Source: Streptomyces noursei (GTDB lineage: Bacteria; Actinomycetota; Actinomycetes; Streptomycetales; Streptomycetaceae). Taken from it: 64,000 bases of DNA. The DNA lies in contig NZ_LWBU01000279.1 in NCBI RefSeq assembly GCF_001646665.1, positions 127,908-191,907 of the forward strand, given 5' to 3'. The notes below the pieces were generated by a model. The model saw nothing but the letters and a program-made list of their open reading frames with translations. It ran no database searches and was not told the DNA's origin. Positions 8,527-16,722 of this stretch are shown here, one piece after another. A program made the position numbers and the translations under genes. Position 1 is the stretch's first letter; the number at the start of each line of letters is the position of its first letter.

Positions 8527-8540
8527 ATACCGGGCGGTAT
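8527..8540. promoter_or_regulatory. Palindrome ATACCG-GG-CGGTAT upstream of the esterase gene
   Basis: Perfect 6-2-6 inverted repeat ending 57 bases before the esterase start, in the divergent intergenic region; a plausible repressor site with unknown regulator. Confidence 0.35.
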
Positions 8541-8597
8541 CCGGGGCGCCCTACGGTGCGGGGATCGATGTCCCGGCACGTCCCCGAGGAGCCGCCC

Positions 8598-11408
8598 ATG
8601 CCATCGCCCGCCCTCCGCCGTACGCCCCCCACGGGCGCCGGCCCCGTCCTGCGGCGGCTGGTCGCCGCGCTGACCGTGCTGGTCCTGGCGCTGGGTGCCG
8701 CCCTCGCGGGGCCCGTACCCGCCGCCGCGGCCGACCCCGCTCCGGGGCTGACCCGGGTCACCTCGTTCGGCGCGAACCCGGGCGCGCTGCACATGTACGT
8801 CCACCGGCCGCCGTCGCTGCCCGCCGCGCCCCCCGTGGTGGTCGCGCTGCACGGCTGTACGCAGGACGCACAGGTGTACGCGGACGGCTCCGGGCTCTCG
8901 CGGCTCGCCGACCGGTACGGCTTCCTGCTGGTCCTCGCCGAGCAGACGGCGGCGAACAACCCGAACAAGTGCTTCAACTGGTTCCGGCCGGCCGACAGCC
9001 GCCGGGGGCAGGGGGAGGCCGCGTCGATCCGCCAGATGGTCGCGCACGCGGTGGCCGCCCATGGGGCGGACGCGCGGCGGGTCCATGTGACCGGCCTGTC
9101 CGCCGGGGGCGCGATGACGTCCGCGCTGCTCGCCGCCTACCCCGACGTGTTCTCCTCCGGCGCGGTGATCGCGGGGTTGCCCCACGACTGCGCGCGGGAC
9201 ACGACAGCCGCGTACACCTGTATGAACCCGGGTGTGGACCTGACCCCGGCCCAGTGGGCGCAGCGTGTGCGCGACGCCCACCCGTCGTGGGCGGGCCCGT
9301 GGCCGAGGGTGGCGATCTGGCACGGTGACCGGGACACGACGGTGGTGCCGCGCAATGCCGATGAGCTGCGCGACCAGTGGACGGCCGTCCACGGCCTGTC
9401 GCAGACGCCCACCCGGACCGATGTCATCGGTCCGAACGCCACCCGGCGGGAGCAGTACGCGGCCCCCGACGGAACGGTCGCCGTCGAGGTGGCCGAGGTG
9501 CCGGGGATGGGTCACGGCACCCCGGTGGACCCGGGCACCGGGCCGGAGCAGTGCGGTGTCGCAGGCACCCACTTCCCGGACACCATCTGTTCCGGCCACT
9601 GGATCGCGGGGTTCTTCGGACTGGACGGCTCCGGTGGTGGACCCGGTACGCCGCCGGCGCCGTCCGGGCTGGCGGTCACCGGCGCGACCGGGTCGACGAT
9701 CACCCTCACCTGGTCGGCCGTCGACGGCGCCACCGGCTACACGCTGTACCGCGACGGTGCGCCGGTCGCCGCGCCCGCCGCTCCCCCCTACACCGACACG
9801 GGCCTGGCGGCCGGCACCGACCACACCTACGCGGTGGCCGCCCGGGACCGGGACGGCAGGACCGGCACCCTGTCCGCCCCCGTGACCGCCCGGACCACGG
9901 GCGGCTCGACCGCCTCCTGCTGGACGGACGACAACTACGGGCACGTGCGGGCGGGTCGGGCGACGGCGAGGGGCGGGTACACGTACGCCAAGGGCTCCGA
10001 CCAGGCGATGGGGCTGTACAACACGTTCATCACCCATACGTTGAGGGAGTCGCCCGCGGGTCACTTCACGCTCGCCGACGACGGGTGCGTTCCCGCCCCG
10101 GAACCGCCGGCGCCGTCCGGCGCGGCGACCGCCGCCACGGCCGCCGCACCCGGGGGGCGGACGGTGTCCGGCTGCCCCGCCTCGCTGCGCGTTCCGGGCG
10201 CCGCCCACCAGCGGGTGTCGTGCCTGGACGAGCTGACGACCGCGGGGACCGTGGCGTCGGGCCACACCGACCCGGCGGACTGGGCGGGCCTGACCCCCAA
10301 GGACCTGCCGACGCCCAGCGGGGTGCCGGGCGTCCAGATCGACGGGTACTTCCCCGACACGTCGGCCACCAACACCAACCACGGCTGGATGCACGACGCC
10401 CAGTTCGTCCTGCGGCTGCCCGACCGGTGGAACGGCGGCCTGGTCGTCTCCGGGACGCCCGGCAACCGTGAGCAGTACGCCAACGACCGGGCCATCGGCG
10501 ACTGGGTGCTGTCGCGGGGGTACGCGTTCGCCGCCACCGACAAGGGCAACACGGGGACGTCCTTCCAGCGCGACGGACGCAGGCCCGGCGACGCGATCGC
10601 CGAGTGGAACACCCGGCTGACGCAACTGACGCGGGCGGCCCGCGCGGTGGTGGCCCAGCGCTACCACCGGCCGCCGGCCCGTACCCTCGCGACCGGGATG
10701 TCCAACGGTGGCTACCTGGTGCGCTGGCAGCTGGAGAACCATCCGGAGCTGTACGACGGCGGGGTGGACTGGGAAGGCACCCTGTGGCGGGCCGACGGTC
10801 CGCACCTGTTCACCTTCCTGCCTCCCGCCCTGCGCCATTACCCGGTGTACGCGGCCGGCGGCCCGGCCGCGGGCGCGGCCCGGAGGGCGATGCACGCCGC
10901 CGGCTACCCGGCCGGTTCCGAGTTCCTGTGGCCGTACCACCACACGTACTACTGGGGTCTGACGCAGCGGATCTACCGCGAGGAGCTTGATCCGGGCTAC
11001 CCGGGCGCCGACGCCGACTACGACTGGGCCGCCCGCCCCGAGCGGGTGCGCGGTGCGGTGGACCGCATCGCCCTGACGGGCCGCATCGGCAAGCCGCTGA
11101 TGACCGTGCACGGCACGCTGGACGTCCTGCTGCCCATCACCCGGGACTCGGACGTGTACGCCCGGATGGTGCGGGAGGCGGGGCGCGGCGGGCTGCACCG
11201 CTACTACCGGGTCGAGGGCGGTACGCACACCGACGCCCTGGTGGACGCGTTCCCGGACCGGCTGAGGCCGCTCGTGCCCTGCCACCGCTCGGCGTTCACC
11301 GCCCTGGAGGGGTGGATCGGGCGCGGGGAGCGTCCGCCGGCCGGCCGGACCGTGCCCCTGCCGGCGGGGGCCGGCGCGGCGGAGCTGCTGGCCGGCTGCC
11401 GGTTGTGA
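8598..11408 (+). CDS. Secreted bi-enzyme: PHB-depolymerase-type esterase, FN3 and binding module fused to a second alpha/beta hydrolase
   Basis: A 936-residue protein; ATG 8598 follows GAGGAG and opens a signal peptide (LVAALTVLVLALGAALAG...AAAA). Residues about 50-340 are a PHB-depolymerase/feruloyl-esterase-type domain: LHGCTQDAQVYADGSGL, nucleophile Ser168 in GLSAGG, Asp in GDRDTTV, His in PGMGHGTP. An FN3 domain (TWSAVDGATGYTLYRDG) and a C-terminal module of the kind found in extracellular PHB depolymerases (SCWTDDNYGHVRAGRA...YAKGSDQAMGLYN) follow. After an Ala-rich linker near residue 510, a second catalytic domain appears, resembling tannase or 3-hydroxybutyrate-oligomer hydrolases, with Ser702 in GMSNGG. 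The frame is continuous, so this is a real fusion. It may cleave a polyester and then its oligomers; the substrate is inferred. Confidence 0.88.
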   Translation: MPSPALRRTPPTGAGPVLRRLVAALTVLVLALGAALAGPVPAAAADPAPGLTRVTSFGANPGALHMYVHRPPSLPAAPPVVVALHGCTQDAQVYADGSGLSRLADRYGFLLVLAEQTAANNPNKCFNWFRPADSRRGQGEAASIRQMVAHAVAAHGADARRVHVTGLSAGGAMTSALLAAYPDVFSSGAVIAGLPHDCARDTTAAYTCMNPGVDLTPAQWAQRVRDAHPSWAGPWPRVAIWHGDRDTTVVPRNADELRDQWTAVHGLSQTPTRTDVIGPNATRREQYAAPDGTVAVEVAEVPGMGHGTPVDPGTGPEQCGVAGTHFPDTICSGHWIAGFFGLDGSGGGPGTPPAPSGLAVTGATGSTITLTWSAVDGATGYTLYRDGAPVAAPAAPPYTDTGLAAGTDHTYAVAARDRDGRTGTLSAPVTARTTGGSTASCWTDDNYGHVRAGRATARGGYTYAKGSDQAMGLYNTFITHTLRESPAGHFTLADDGCVPAPEPPAPSGAATAATAAAPGGRTVSGCPASLRVPGAAHQRVSCLDELTTAGTVASGHTDPADWAGLTPKDLPTPSGVPGVQIDGYFPDTSATNTNHGWMHDAQFVLRLPDRWNGGLVVSGTPGNREQYANDRAIGDWVLSRGYAFAATDKGNTGTSFQRDGRRPGDAIAEWNTRLTQLTRAARAVVAQRYHRPPARTLATGMSNGGYLVRWQLENHPELYDGGVDWEGTLWRADGPHLFTFLPPALRHYPVYAAGGPAAGAARRAMHAAGYPAGSEFLWPYHHTYYWGLTQRIYREELDPGYPGADADYDWAARPERVRGAVDRIALTGRIGKPLMTVHGTLDVLLPITRDSDVYARMVREAGRGGLHRYYRVEGGTHTDALVDAFPDRLRPLVPCHRSAFTALEGWIGRGERPPAGRTVPLPAGAGAAELLAGCRL

Positions 11409-11411
11409 CGC

Positions 11412-12311
11412 TCAGCCCCGGGCGGCCTCCCGCCGGCGGTGGCGCGAGCCCGCGGTCGGTGCGGCGAGCGCGAGCCGGCGCCGGGTGCGGCGGAGCACCA
11501 GCCGCGTCATGAACGGGTGGACGTGGCGCACGGCGCCGAAGTAGAGCCGGCCGAGCCGGTTGTGGGTCCGCACCACCGTGCTCAGGGTGACGTCCCGCTC
11601 GCCCACGAGGAGGGAGGCGCGGAAGTCGAGGTGCCGCGCGTCCTGGCCGAGCAGGAGTTCGTCGCCCTCGCTCGCCATGACGGGGAAGGGCAGGACGTCC
11701 CGCCAGGCGCGCGGGTCGCGGGGCATGCCGGGGTCGAGCGGCACGCCCCAGGCGTCGGCGAAGTCGGTGCGGTCGAACGCGGTGCGGGCGAGCCGCGCGC
11801 CGTCCGGGACGGGGACGGCGACCGGCCGCTCCTGCCCCAGGCGGTGCAGCAGCCGCACCAGGGGCGGCCGGGTGGTGGGAGGGGCGGCGGTACGGCCCGT
11901 GGCGGCGTGCTCGGCGTTGTCGAGCAGTTCCTCGACGACCGTGTCGTGCACGGGGCGCACGAGCAGGGACCAGAGCAGCGCCTGGCCCGGCCCCTGGCGC
12001 TCCTGAAGGGTGTGCGTCAGGCGGCAGCGGCCGGGTCCCAGGGGTTCGACGTCGAGCCGGTGGTGGCCGTCCGCGGGCGGGGCGAAGTCGAACCGGACGC
12101 TCCGGCCGGGGGTGTAGGCGGTGACCCGGTAGCGGACGGGGCCGTGACCGCCTTCCGCGCCGACCCCCAGGGGCCGGTCGAACCGCATCGGCGGCCAGAC
12201 GGGAGCCGGGAAGAGGGGGTCGTCGTCGGAGGCGATCCGGTCGAGCAGGGCGCCCACCCGGTCCGCCGGTGCCTCGATGACGCGTGCGTGGACGTTCCGT
12301 ACCGTGCGCAT
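11412..12311 (-). CDS. SRPBCC-DUF2867 two-domain protein
   Basis: A 299-residue protein. ATG 12311 has an ideal GGAGGG five bases upstream. Residues about 1-140 look like an SRPBCC/START-type ligand pocket (NVHARVIEAPADRVGALLDRIA, RFDFAPPADG, RCRLTHTLQER). The C-terminal part, from about 175, matches DUF2867: FADAWGVPLDPG, HLDFRASLLVGERDVTLSTVV, HNRLGRLYF, then an Arg-rich tail. No enzymatic function is established. It is divergent from a TetR gene 51 bases away with two perfect palindromes between them, one overlapping this gene's ribosome-binding site, so it is almost certainly the repressor's target. Its 3' end meets the esterase gene tail-to-tail with three bases between. Confidence 0.85.
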   Translation of the reverse strand: MRTVRNVHARVIEAPADRVGALLDRIASDDDPLFPAPVWPPMRFDRPLGVGAEGGHGPVRYRVTAYTPGRSVRFDFAPPADGHHRLDVEPLGPGRCRLTHTLQERQGPGQALLWSLLVRPVHDTVVEELLDNAEHAATGRTAAPPTTRPPLVRLLHRLGQERPVAVPVPDGARLARTAFDRTDFADAWGVPLDPGMPRDPRAWRDVLPFPVMASEGDELLLGQDARHLDFRASLLVGERDVTLSTVVRTHNRLGRLYFGAVRHVHPFMTRLVLRRTRRRLALAAPTAGSRHRRREAARG

Positions 12312-12321
12312 GACGACCCTC

Positions 12322-12337
12322 CATACGGGAGCGTATG
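12322..12337. promoter_or_regulatory. Operator 1 of the TetR/SRPBCC divergent pair
   Basis: CATACG-GGAG-CGTATG, a perfect 6-4-6 palindrome that touches the Shine-Dalgarno sequence of the minus-strand SRPBCC gene. Confidence 0.7.
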
Positions 12338-12342
12338 TTTTT

Positions 12343-12360
12343 CCGTACGCTACCGTACGG
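12343..12360. promoter_or_regulatory. Operator 2 of the TetR/SRPBCC divergent pair
   Basis: CCGTACG-CTAC-CGTACGG, a perfect 7-4-7 palindrome ending two bases before the TetR ATG. It shares the core (A/G)TACG..CGTA with operator 1, as expected for two sites of one dimeric repressor. Confidence 0.75.
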
Positions 12361-12362
12361 TC

Positions 12363-12941
12363 ATGAGGAGCGAACGACCGGCGGGCGGCCGCAGGCGGCT
12401 GACCGCCGAGGACTGGGCCGACGCGGCCCTCGCAGCGATGGCGGAGGGCGGCGGTCTGGCGGCCGTCGCGGTGGAGCCGCTGGCCGCCCGGCTGGGCACC
12501 ACGAAGGGCAGCTTCTACTGGCACTTCACCGGGCGCGACGCGCTCGTCGAGGCGGCCCTCGCGCGGTGGGAGGAGACCTCCACGGAGCGGATCATCGAGG
12601 CCACGGAGGCGCGTCCCGACCCGGAGGAGCGGCTGCGCTCGCTGTTCCTCGCGGTCATGACGGAGGCGGTGAACGACCCGCTGGAGGTCTCGCTGCTCGC
12701 GGACGCCGGACAGCCCCATGTCGCCGCCGTGCTGCGCCGGGTGACGGAGCGCCGGATCGGGTACGTCGCCCGGCTCTTCGAGGACCTGGGCTTCTCCGCA
12801 CCGGCCGCCGCCCATCGCGGGCTGCTCGCGTACACGTCCTACCTCGGCCACACCCAGCTGGCCCACGCGGTGCCGGGGGTCCTGCCCCCGGACCGCGTCT
12901 ACGTGGACTCCGTGCTGGAGACGCTGCTCCGCCGTCCGTGA
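12363..12941 (+). CDS. TetR/AcrR-family transcriptional repressor
   Basis: A 192-residue TetR regulator. The N-terminal DNA-binding domain is classical (RRRLTAEDWADAALAAMAEGG, VAVEPLAARLGTTKGSFYWHF at about 41-60), followed by an all-helical ligand domain. ATG 12363 has no Shine-Dalgarno sequence; the palindrome 12343-12360 fills the space directly in front of it, which suggests a leaderless transcript and direct autorepression. The divergent SRPBCC-DUF2867 gene is the likely co-regulated target. The inducer cannot be deduced; the neighbour's lipid-binding-like fold suggests a hydrophobic ligand (inference). Confidence 0.92.
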   Translation: MRSERPAGGRRRLTAEDWADAALAAMAEGGGLAAVAVEPLAARLGTTKGSFYWHFTGRDALVEAALARWEETSTERIIEATEARPDPEERLRSLFLAVMTEAVNDPLEVSLLADAGQPHVAAVLRRVTERRIGYVARLFEDLGFSAPAAAHRGLLAYTSYLGHTQLAHAVPGVLPPDRVYVDSVLETLLRRP

Positions 12942-13011
12942 CCGCGGGCCGGCCGGTCGCCGGCCCCGGCGCGCACGGACCGGGGGCGGCGGGCACGCCG
13001 CCGGGCGGGCG

Positions 13012-13029
13012 CCGTCCGGAGGCGGACGG
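13012..13029. terminator. Hairpin between convergent TetR and acetyltransferase genes
   Basis: CCGTCCG-GAGG-CGGACGG, a perfect 7-bp stem with 4-nt loop ending exactly where the minus-strand gene's stop codon begins; probably a bidirectional terminator. Confidence 0.6.
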
Positions 13030-13983
13030 TCAGCCGGCGGCGGTCACCGGGAGCGTGACCTCCCAGGTGTCCACGGCGTAGTGCAGCCGCATGCCGTGGG
13101 CCTCGTAGAGCCGCAGGGCGCCGCTCTCGTTCAGCGTGTCGACCCCGAGCCCCAGCCGGTCACGGCCCAGGGCGGCGTACACGCCGAAGGCGTGGCGCAG
13201 CAGGTGGCCGCCGAGTCCCCGGCCGCGCGCGGCCTTGAGGACGCCCAGGTTGCGCACCCAGCCCATGCCGGCGCGGTCGTTGCGGGAGAGGAGCACGGCG
13301 GCGTCGCCGGTGCCCTCCACGGCGGCGATCCAGACGAGCGACCAGTCCAGGCGGGCGGCGTCGATGTCGTCGAGCCACTGCTCGTAGGTGCGGGGCTGGT
13401 GGTCGAAGTGCTCGGCGAAGGTCTCCTCGACCAGGGCGTGGGCGCGCCGCCGGTCGGCCTCGTCCGTGCAGGCGCGCAGGGTGACTCCGGCCGGGGGCTC
13501 GGGCAGCGGCTCCTGGTGGGGTGTCAGGTCGCGGAGCATGACCTGGTAGCGCCGTACGGTGTGCCAGCCGCGCCGCCGCAGGAGGGTGGTGTCGATGGTC
13601 GGCCGGCGGTTGAGGTGCAGGTGGACCACGGCCCGGGTGGCGCCCTGGTCCCCGGCGATGCGGCGGCACCGCTCCTCCGCCAGGTCCAGCAGGCGTTCGC
13701 CGGCGGCCTGGTGGTCGGGCAGGACGTAGTGGTCCATGTCGACGCGTTCGCCGCCGGAGTCGCTCCACACCAGCGCGTAGGCGACGAGCCGGTCCTCCTC
13801 GAAGGCCAGCCAGGAGTCGTGGGCGAGTTCCACCTCGGGGTGGGTCAGGTCGGCCTCGATGGTGTGCAGATCGGTCTCGGGCGCGCCGATCTCGATCGTG
13901 TCGATGGTGTTGAGCAGCTCGCAGATCTGCGGTGCGTCGTCGGTCCGGGCGGCCCGGACGGTGAGTGTGGGTCCCGTCTGCAT
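13030..13983 (-). CDS. Tandem GNAT acetyltransferase
   Basis: A 317-residue protein with two GNAT domains, the arrangement also seen in mycothiol synthase. The N-terminal unit (LTVRAARTDDAPQICELLNTI, WLAFEEDRLVAYALV) lacks a clear acetyl-CoA loop; the C-terminal unit has the full motif A (VRNLGVLKAARGRGLGGHLL followed by TLNESGALRLYEAHGM). I chose ATG 13983 since the domain begins four residues later; the frame extends to ATG 14112 without protein-like sequence. Mycothiol synthase itself is usually elsewhere, so I leave the substrate open. Divergent from the HAD phosphatase gene. Confidence 0.88.
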   Translation of the reverse strand: MQTGPTLTVRAARTDDAPQICELLNTIDTIEIGAPETDLHTIEADLTHPEVELAHDSWLAFEEDRLVAYALVWSDSGGERVDMDHYVLPDHQAAGERLLDLAEERCRRIAGDQGATRAVVHLHLNRRPTIDTTLLRRRGWHTVRRYQVMLRDLTPHQEPLPEPPAGVTLRACTDEADRRRAHALVEETFAEHFDHQPRTYEQWLDDIDAARLDWSLVWIAAVEGTGDAAVLLSRNDRAGMGWVRNLGVLKAARGRGLGGHLLRHAFGVYAALGRDRLGLGVDTLNESGALRLYEAHGMRLHYAVDTWEVTLPVTAAG

Positions 13984-14075
13984 CGGGCCACTGTCGGGGC
14001 CGGACGGCCCGCCGTGCAAGCCGATTTCGCGCGTGCGCCGCACCGCCCGAACCAAATGGCTACCGACCAGTAGAT

Positions 14076-14090
14076 GGAATGCCTCATTCC
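14076..14090. promoter_or_regulatory. Palindrome GGAATG-CCT-CATTCC between divergent genes
   Basis: Perfect 6-3-6 inverted repeat in a relatively AT-rich patch between the acetyltransferase (starts 13983, minus) and HAD phosphatase (starts 14157, plus); a candidate shared operator. Confidence 0.4.
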
Positions 14091-14156
14091 GTCCATCATT
14101 GAGCGCGAGCATGCCAACGCGTCAACCGCTCCCCACCCCCACAGGAGTTGAACACC

Positions 14157-14810
14157 ATGCATGCAGCTCGATGGAGAACACGAGTGGCGCTCACCGCGGC
14201 CGCCCTCGCCGTCACCACGGCCACCACCGCCGCGACCACCACCACGGCCACCGCCGCCCCGCCGACCGCGTCCGCCACCCGCGTCACCGCGACCACCGGC
14301 GCCCAGCTCGGCGGCGTCGACTACACCACCTGGCAGCGGGACGTGGCCACCGCCCTCGCCCAGGCCCGCCCCTACATCGAGCAGCGCACCGCGTCCGCCT
14401 CCGGCCAGAAGCTGGCCGTGGTCCTCGACATCGACAACACCTCGCTGGAGACGGACTTCCACTACTTCTGGGAGTACCCGACGCCCGCCGTCAGGCCCGT
14501 CCTCGACCTGGTCCGCTACGCGGACTCGCGCGGGGTGGACGTCTTCTTCGTCACCGCCCGGCCCGGCATCCTGCACGCTCCCACCGCGTACAACCTGAGG
14601 GCGGTCGGCTACCCCGTCGACGGCCTGTACGTGCGCGACCTGCCGGACCTGTTCGACGAGGTGAGCGCGTACAAGACGGCCAAGCGCGGCGAGATAGAGG
14701 CCAAGGGCTACACGATCATCGCCAACATCGGCAACCGGCCCACCGACCTGGTCGGCGGCCGCGCCGAGAGGACGTTCAAGCTGCCGGACTACGACGGCAA
14801 GCTGTCGTAG
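14157..14810 (+). CDS. Secreted class-B-type acid phosphatase (HAD superfamily)
   Basis: A 217-residue exoprotein. AGGAG lies nine bases before ATG 14157; TTG 14148 is a less likely alternative start. Residues 1 to about 42 are a Thr/Ala-rich signal peptide. The HAD acid-phosphatase fold follows: motif I VVLDIDNTSLE (DxDNT) near residue 90, motif II VFFVTARPG, and the C-terminal YTIIANIGNRPTDLVGG carrying the motif IV region. This is the lone HAD acid phosphatase type common in Streptomyces, likely releasing phosphate from organic esters outside the cell. Regulation is not visible beyond the palindrome at 14076-14090. Confidence 0.9.
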   Translation: MHAARWRTRVALTAAALAVTTATTAATTTTATAAPPTASATRVTATTGAQLGGVDYTTWQRDVATALAQARPYIEQRTASASGQKLAVVLDIDNTSLETDFHYFWEYPTPAVRPVLDLVRYADSRGVDVFFVTARPGILHAPTAYNLRAVGYPVDGLYVRDLPDLFDEVSAYKTAKRGEIEAKGYTIIANIGNRPTDLVGGRAERTFKLPDYDGKLS

Positions 14811-14905
14811 CGGCGGCGCGTCCGGCGGGCGGGCGGAGGCGTCCATTCGGGCCCTCCCCCGCCCCCACCCGCGCCCCGCGCCCCGCCGCCGGGTATGCGA
14901 GGTGC

Positions 14906-15787
14906 ATGTCCGACAAGTCTCCCGGGACCGAGGGCGGGGCCCGCGCATGGTCGCTCGGGCGGCTGCACCGCGCCTTCCACCGCTCCGCCGCCGGGCGCGG
15001 CTGGCGGACCGGCAACGACCTGGAACTGATGCACCGCTCGATGGGGTTCGCCGCCCTCGGGCTGCTCACCCTGGTGCCCCTGCTGATCGTGATCGCCGCG
15101 GCCGACCCGGCCGGCGGCACCGGCTTCGCCCAGTGGCTCTCCGACGGCCTCGGCGTCGCGGAGGGCTCCATCGACGAGGTCGAACGGTTGTTCGCGCCGC
15201 CGGGGGCGGCGCTGGAGTCGATCACCGGCTTCGGTCTCGCCGCCCTGGTGGTCTTCGGCCTGACCTTCGGCGGCGTGGTGCAGACCGGTTACGAGAAGGT
15301 GTGGGAACTGCCCGCCGCCCGCTGGCACACCATGTGGCGCCACGCCGTGTGGCTCGCGCTGCTCATCGGTTACCTCCTGCTGTCGGCGGACGTCTTCACG
15401 CGCCCCGCGGTCGGCATCGACCTGGTCTGGCGCCTGGTGCTCGCGGTCGCCAGCGCCGTGCTGTTCTTCTGGTGGTCGCAGCGGCTCCTGCTCGGCGGCC
15501 GGCTGCCCTGGCGCGCCCTGCTGCCGGGCGCCGTGTGCACCGTGATCGGACTGGCCGGACTGCGGGTCTTCTCCCGCCTGGTCTTCTCCCCGCTGATCGC
15601 CTCCAACGCGGTCGCCTACGGGCCGGTCGGCACCATGCTGGTCGTCCAGTCCTGGCTCGTCGGCGTCGGCTTCGTGGTCTTCGGCGGCGCGCTGACCGGC
15701 CGGCTGCTGTACGAGGAGCGCTGGCACCTGGCGCGCCTCCTGCGGCGCTGGGCCCACCGGCTCGGGCTGCGCCGCCGCCACGGCTGA
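14906..15787 (+). CDS. YihY/virulence factor BrkB family membrane protein
   Basis: A 293-residue integral membrane protein. The soluble N-terminus (RLHRAFHRSAAGRGWRTGNDLELMHRSMG) leads into about six hydrophobic helices, the first GFAALGLLTLVPLLIVIAAA. The pattern, with Arg-rich loops and the late segment VQSWLVGVGFVVFGGALTGRLL, fits the YihY/BrkB family, once annotated as ribonuclease BN. The molecular function is uncertain. GAGG lies only three bases before ATG 14906, so initiation may be weak. It follows the phosphatase gene by 95 bases. Confidence 0.85.
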   Translation: MSDKSPGTEGGARAWSLGRLHRAFHRSAAGRGWRTGNDLELMHRSMGFAALGLLTLVPLLIVIAAADPAGGTGFAQWLSDGLGVAEGSIDEVERLFAPPGAALESITGFGLAALVVFGLTFGGVVQTGYEKVWELPAARWHTMWRHAVWLALLIGYLLLSADVFTRPAVGIDLVWRLVLAVASAVLFFWWSQRLLLGGRLPWRALLPGAVCTVIGLAGLRVFSRLVFSPLIASNAVAYGPVGTMLVVQSWLVGVGFVVFGGALTGRLLYEERWHLARLLRRWAHRLGLRRRHG

Positions 15788-15915
15788 TACGCGGCGTGAC
15801 CAAAACGGCCATCCCTCGCGAAGAGTGCAAGTATGGACACCGGGCAGAGGCAGAAGAGACAGCAGGGACACCTGCGGCACATCCGCACCACTGGTGACAC
15901 CGGGACGGTTTGCAC

Positions 15916-16722
15916 ATGAACAGGAAGCCGACAGCCACCACCGCGGCAGGGGTGACGTCCAGCAGCTCCGTCTTCGGTGCTCCCTGCTGGGTCAGTCTGA
16001 TGACCCGCGACCTGCGCGCCGCCCAGGACTTCTACGGCGCGGTCCTCGGCTGGGAGTTCCGCCCGGCGCGGCTCGGCGAGGAGTTCAGCGTCGCCCTGGA
16101 GGACGGCAACCCCGTCGCCGGCATAGGAGCACTGGCCTCCGCCCTCCAGGTGGCCGTCGCCTGGACCCCGTACTTCGCGGTGCAGGACGCCGACCAGACC
16201 GCCGCCCGCATCCGGGAGCGCAGCGGCACGGTCGCCGTCGGACCGGTCGGGTTCGTCGTCGGCCGGGGTGCGCTCGCGGCCGACCGCGACGGCGCCGTCT
16301 TCGGCATCTGGGAGGGCCAGCTCCTCTCCGGCTGGGAGACCTGGCGCGCCGCCGCGCCCGCCTGGCTGCGGCTGCAGACCCGGGACGCCTTCGAGGCCGC
16401 GATCTTCTACGGCGAGGTCTTCGACTGGGCCTGCGGCCGGCCGGGTTGCTGCGACGTCGAGTACGAGGGCGACGAGGTCGTGCTGCGCAGCGCCGGCCAC
16501 GTGGTCGCCCGGCTCAGCTCCGGCGCCCTGGAGGCCGCGCCCGACCCGGCGGTCCGGCCCCGGTGGGAGGTGCACTTCCCGGTGCGTGACGTCGACGCCC
16601 GCGTGGCGGCCGCGCGGCGGCACGGCGGCACGGTGATCCACCACGAGCCGGGCGCCCACGCCACCCTTCGTGACCCGGACGGGGGTTTGTTCACGCTCAC
16701 CGCGCGCACAACTGCTGAATGA
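15916..16722 (+). CDS. Two-domain VOC family protein
   Basis: A 268-residue protein made of two VOC units. The first begins PCWVSLMTRDLRAAQDFYGAVLGW and ends ADRDGAVFGIWEG; the second, WLRLQTRDAFEAAIFYGEVF, ends LRDPDGGLFTLT. I start at ATG 15916; TTG 15910 is an alternative. The ATG of the next gene overlaps this stop (ATGA), so the VOC protein and the antiporter are translationally coupled. Substrate unknown. Confidence 0.9.
   Translation: MNRKPTATTAAGVTSSSSVFGAPCWVSLMTRDLRAAQDFYGAVLGWEFRPARLGEEFSVALEDGNPVAGIGALASALQVAVAWTPYFAVQDADQTAARIRERSGTVAVGPVGFVVGRGALAADRDGAVFGIWEGQLLSGWETWRAAAPAWLRLQTRDAFEAAIFYGEVFDWACGRPGCCDVEYEGDEVVLRSAGHVVARLSSGALEAAPDPAVRPRWEVHFPVRDVDARVAAARRHGGTVIHHEPGAHATLRDPDGGLFTLTARTTAE

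Noticed and set aside
8454..11285. 943-codon minus-strand open frame opposite the fused esterase gene
   Set aside because: Antisense artefact rich in Arg, Gly and Val; the plus strand has complete catalytic motifs.
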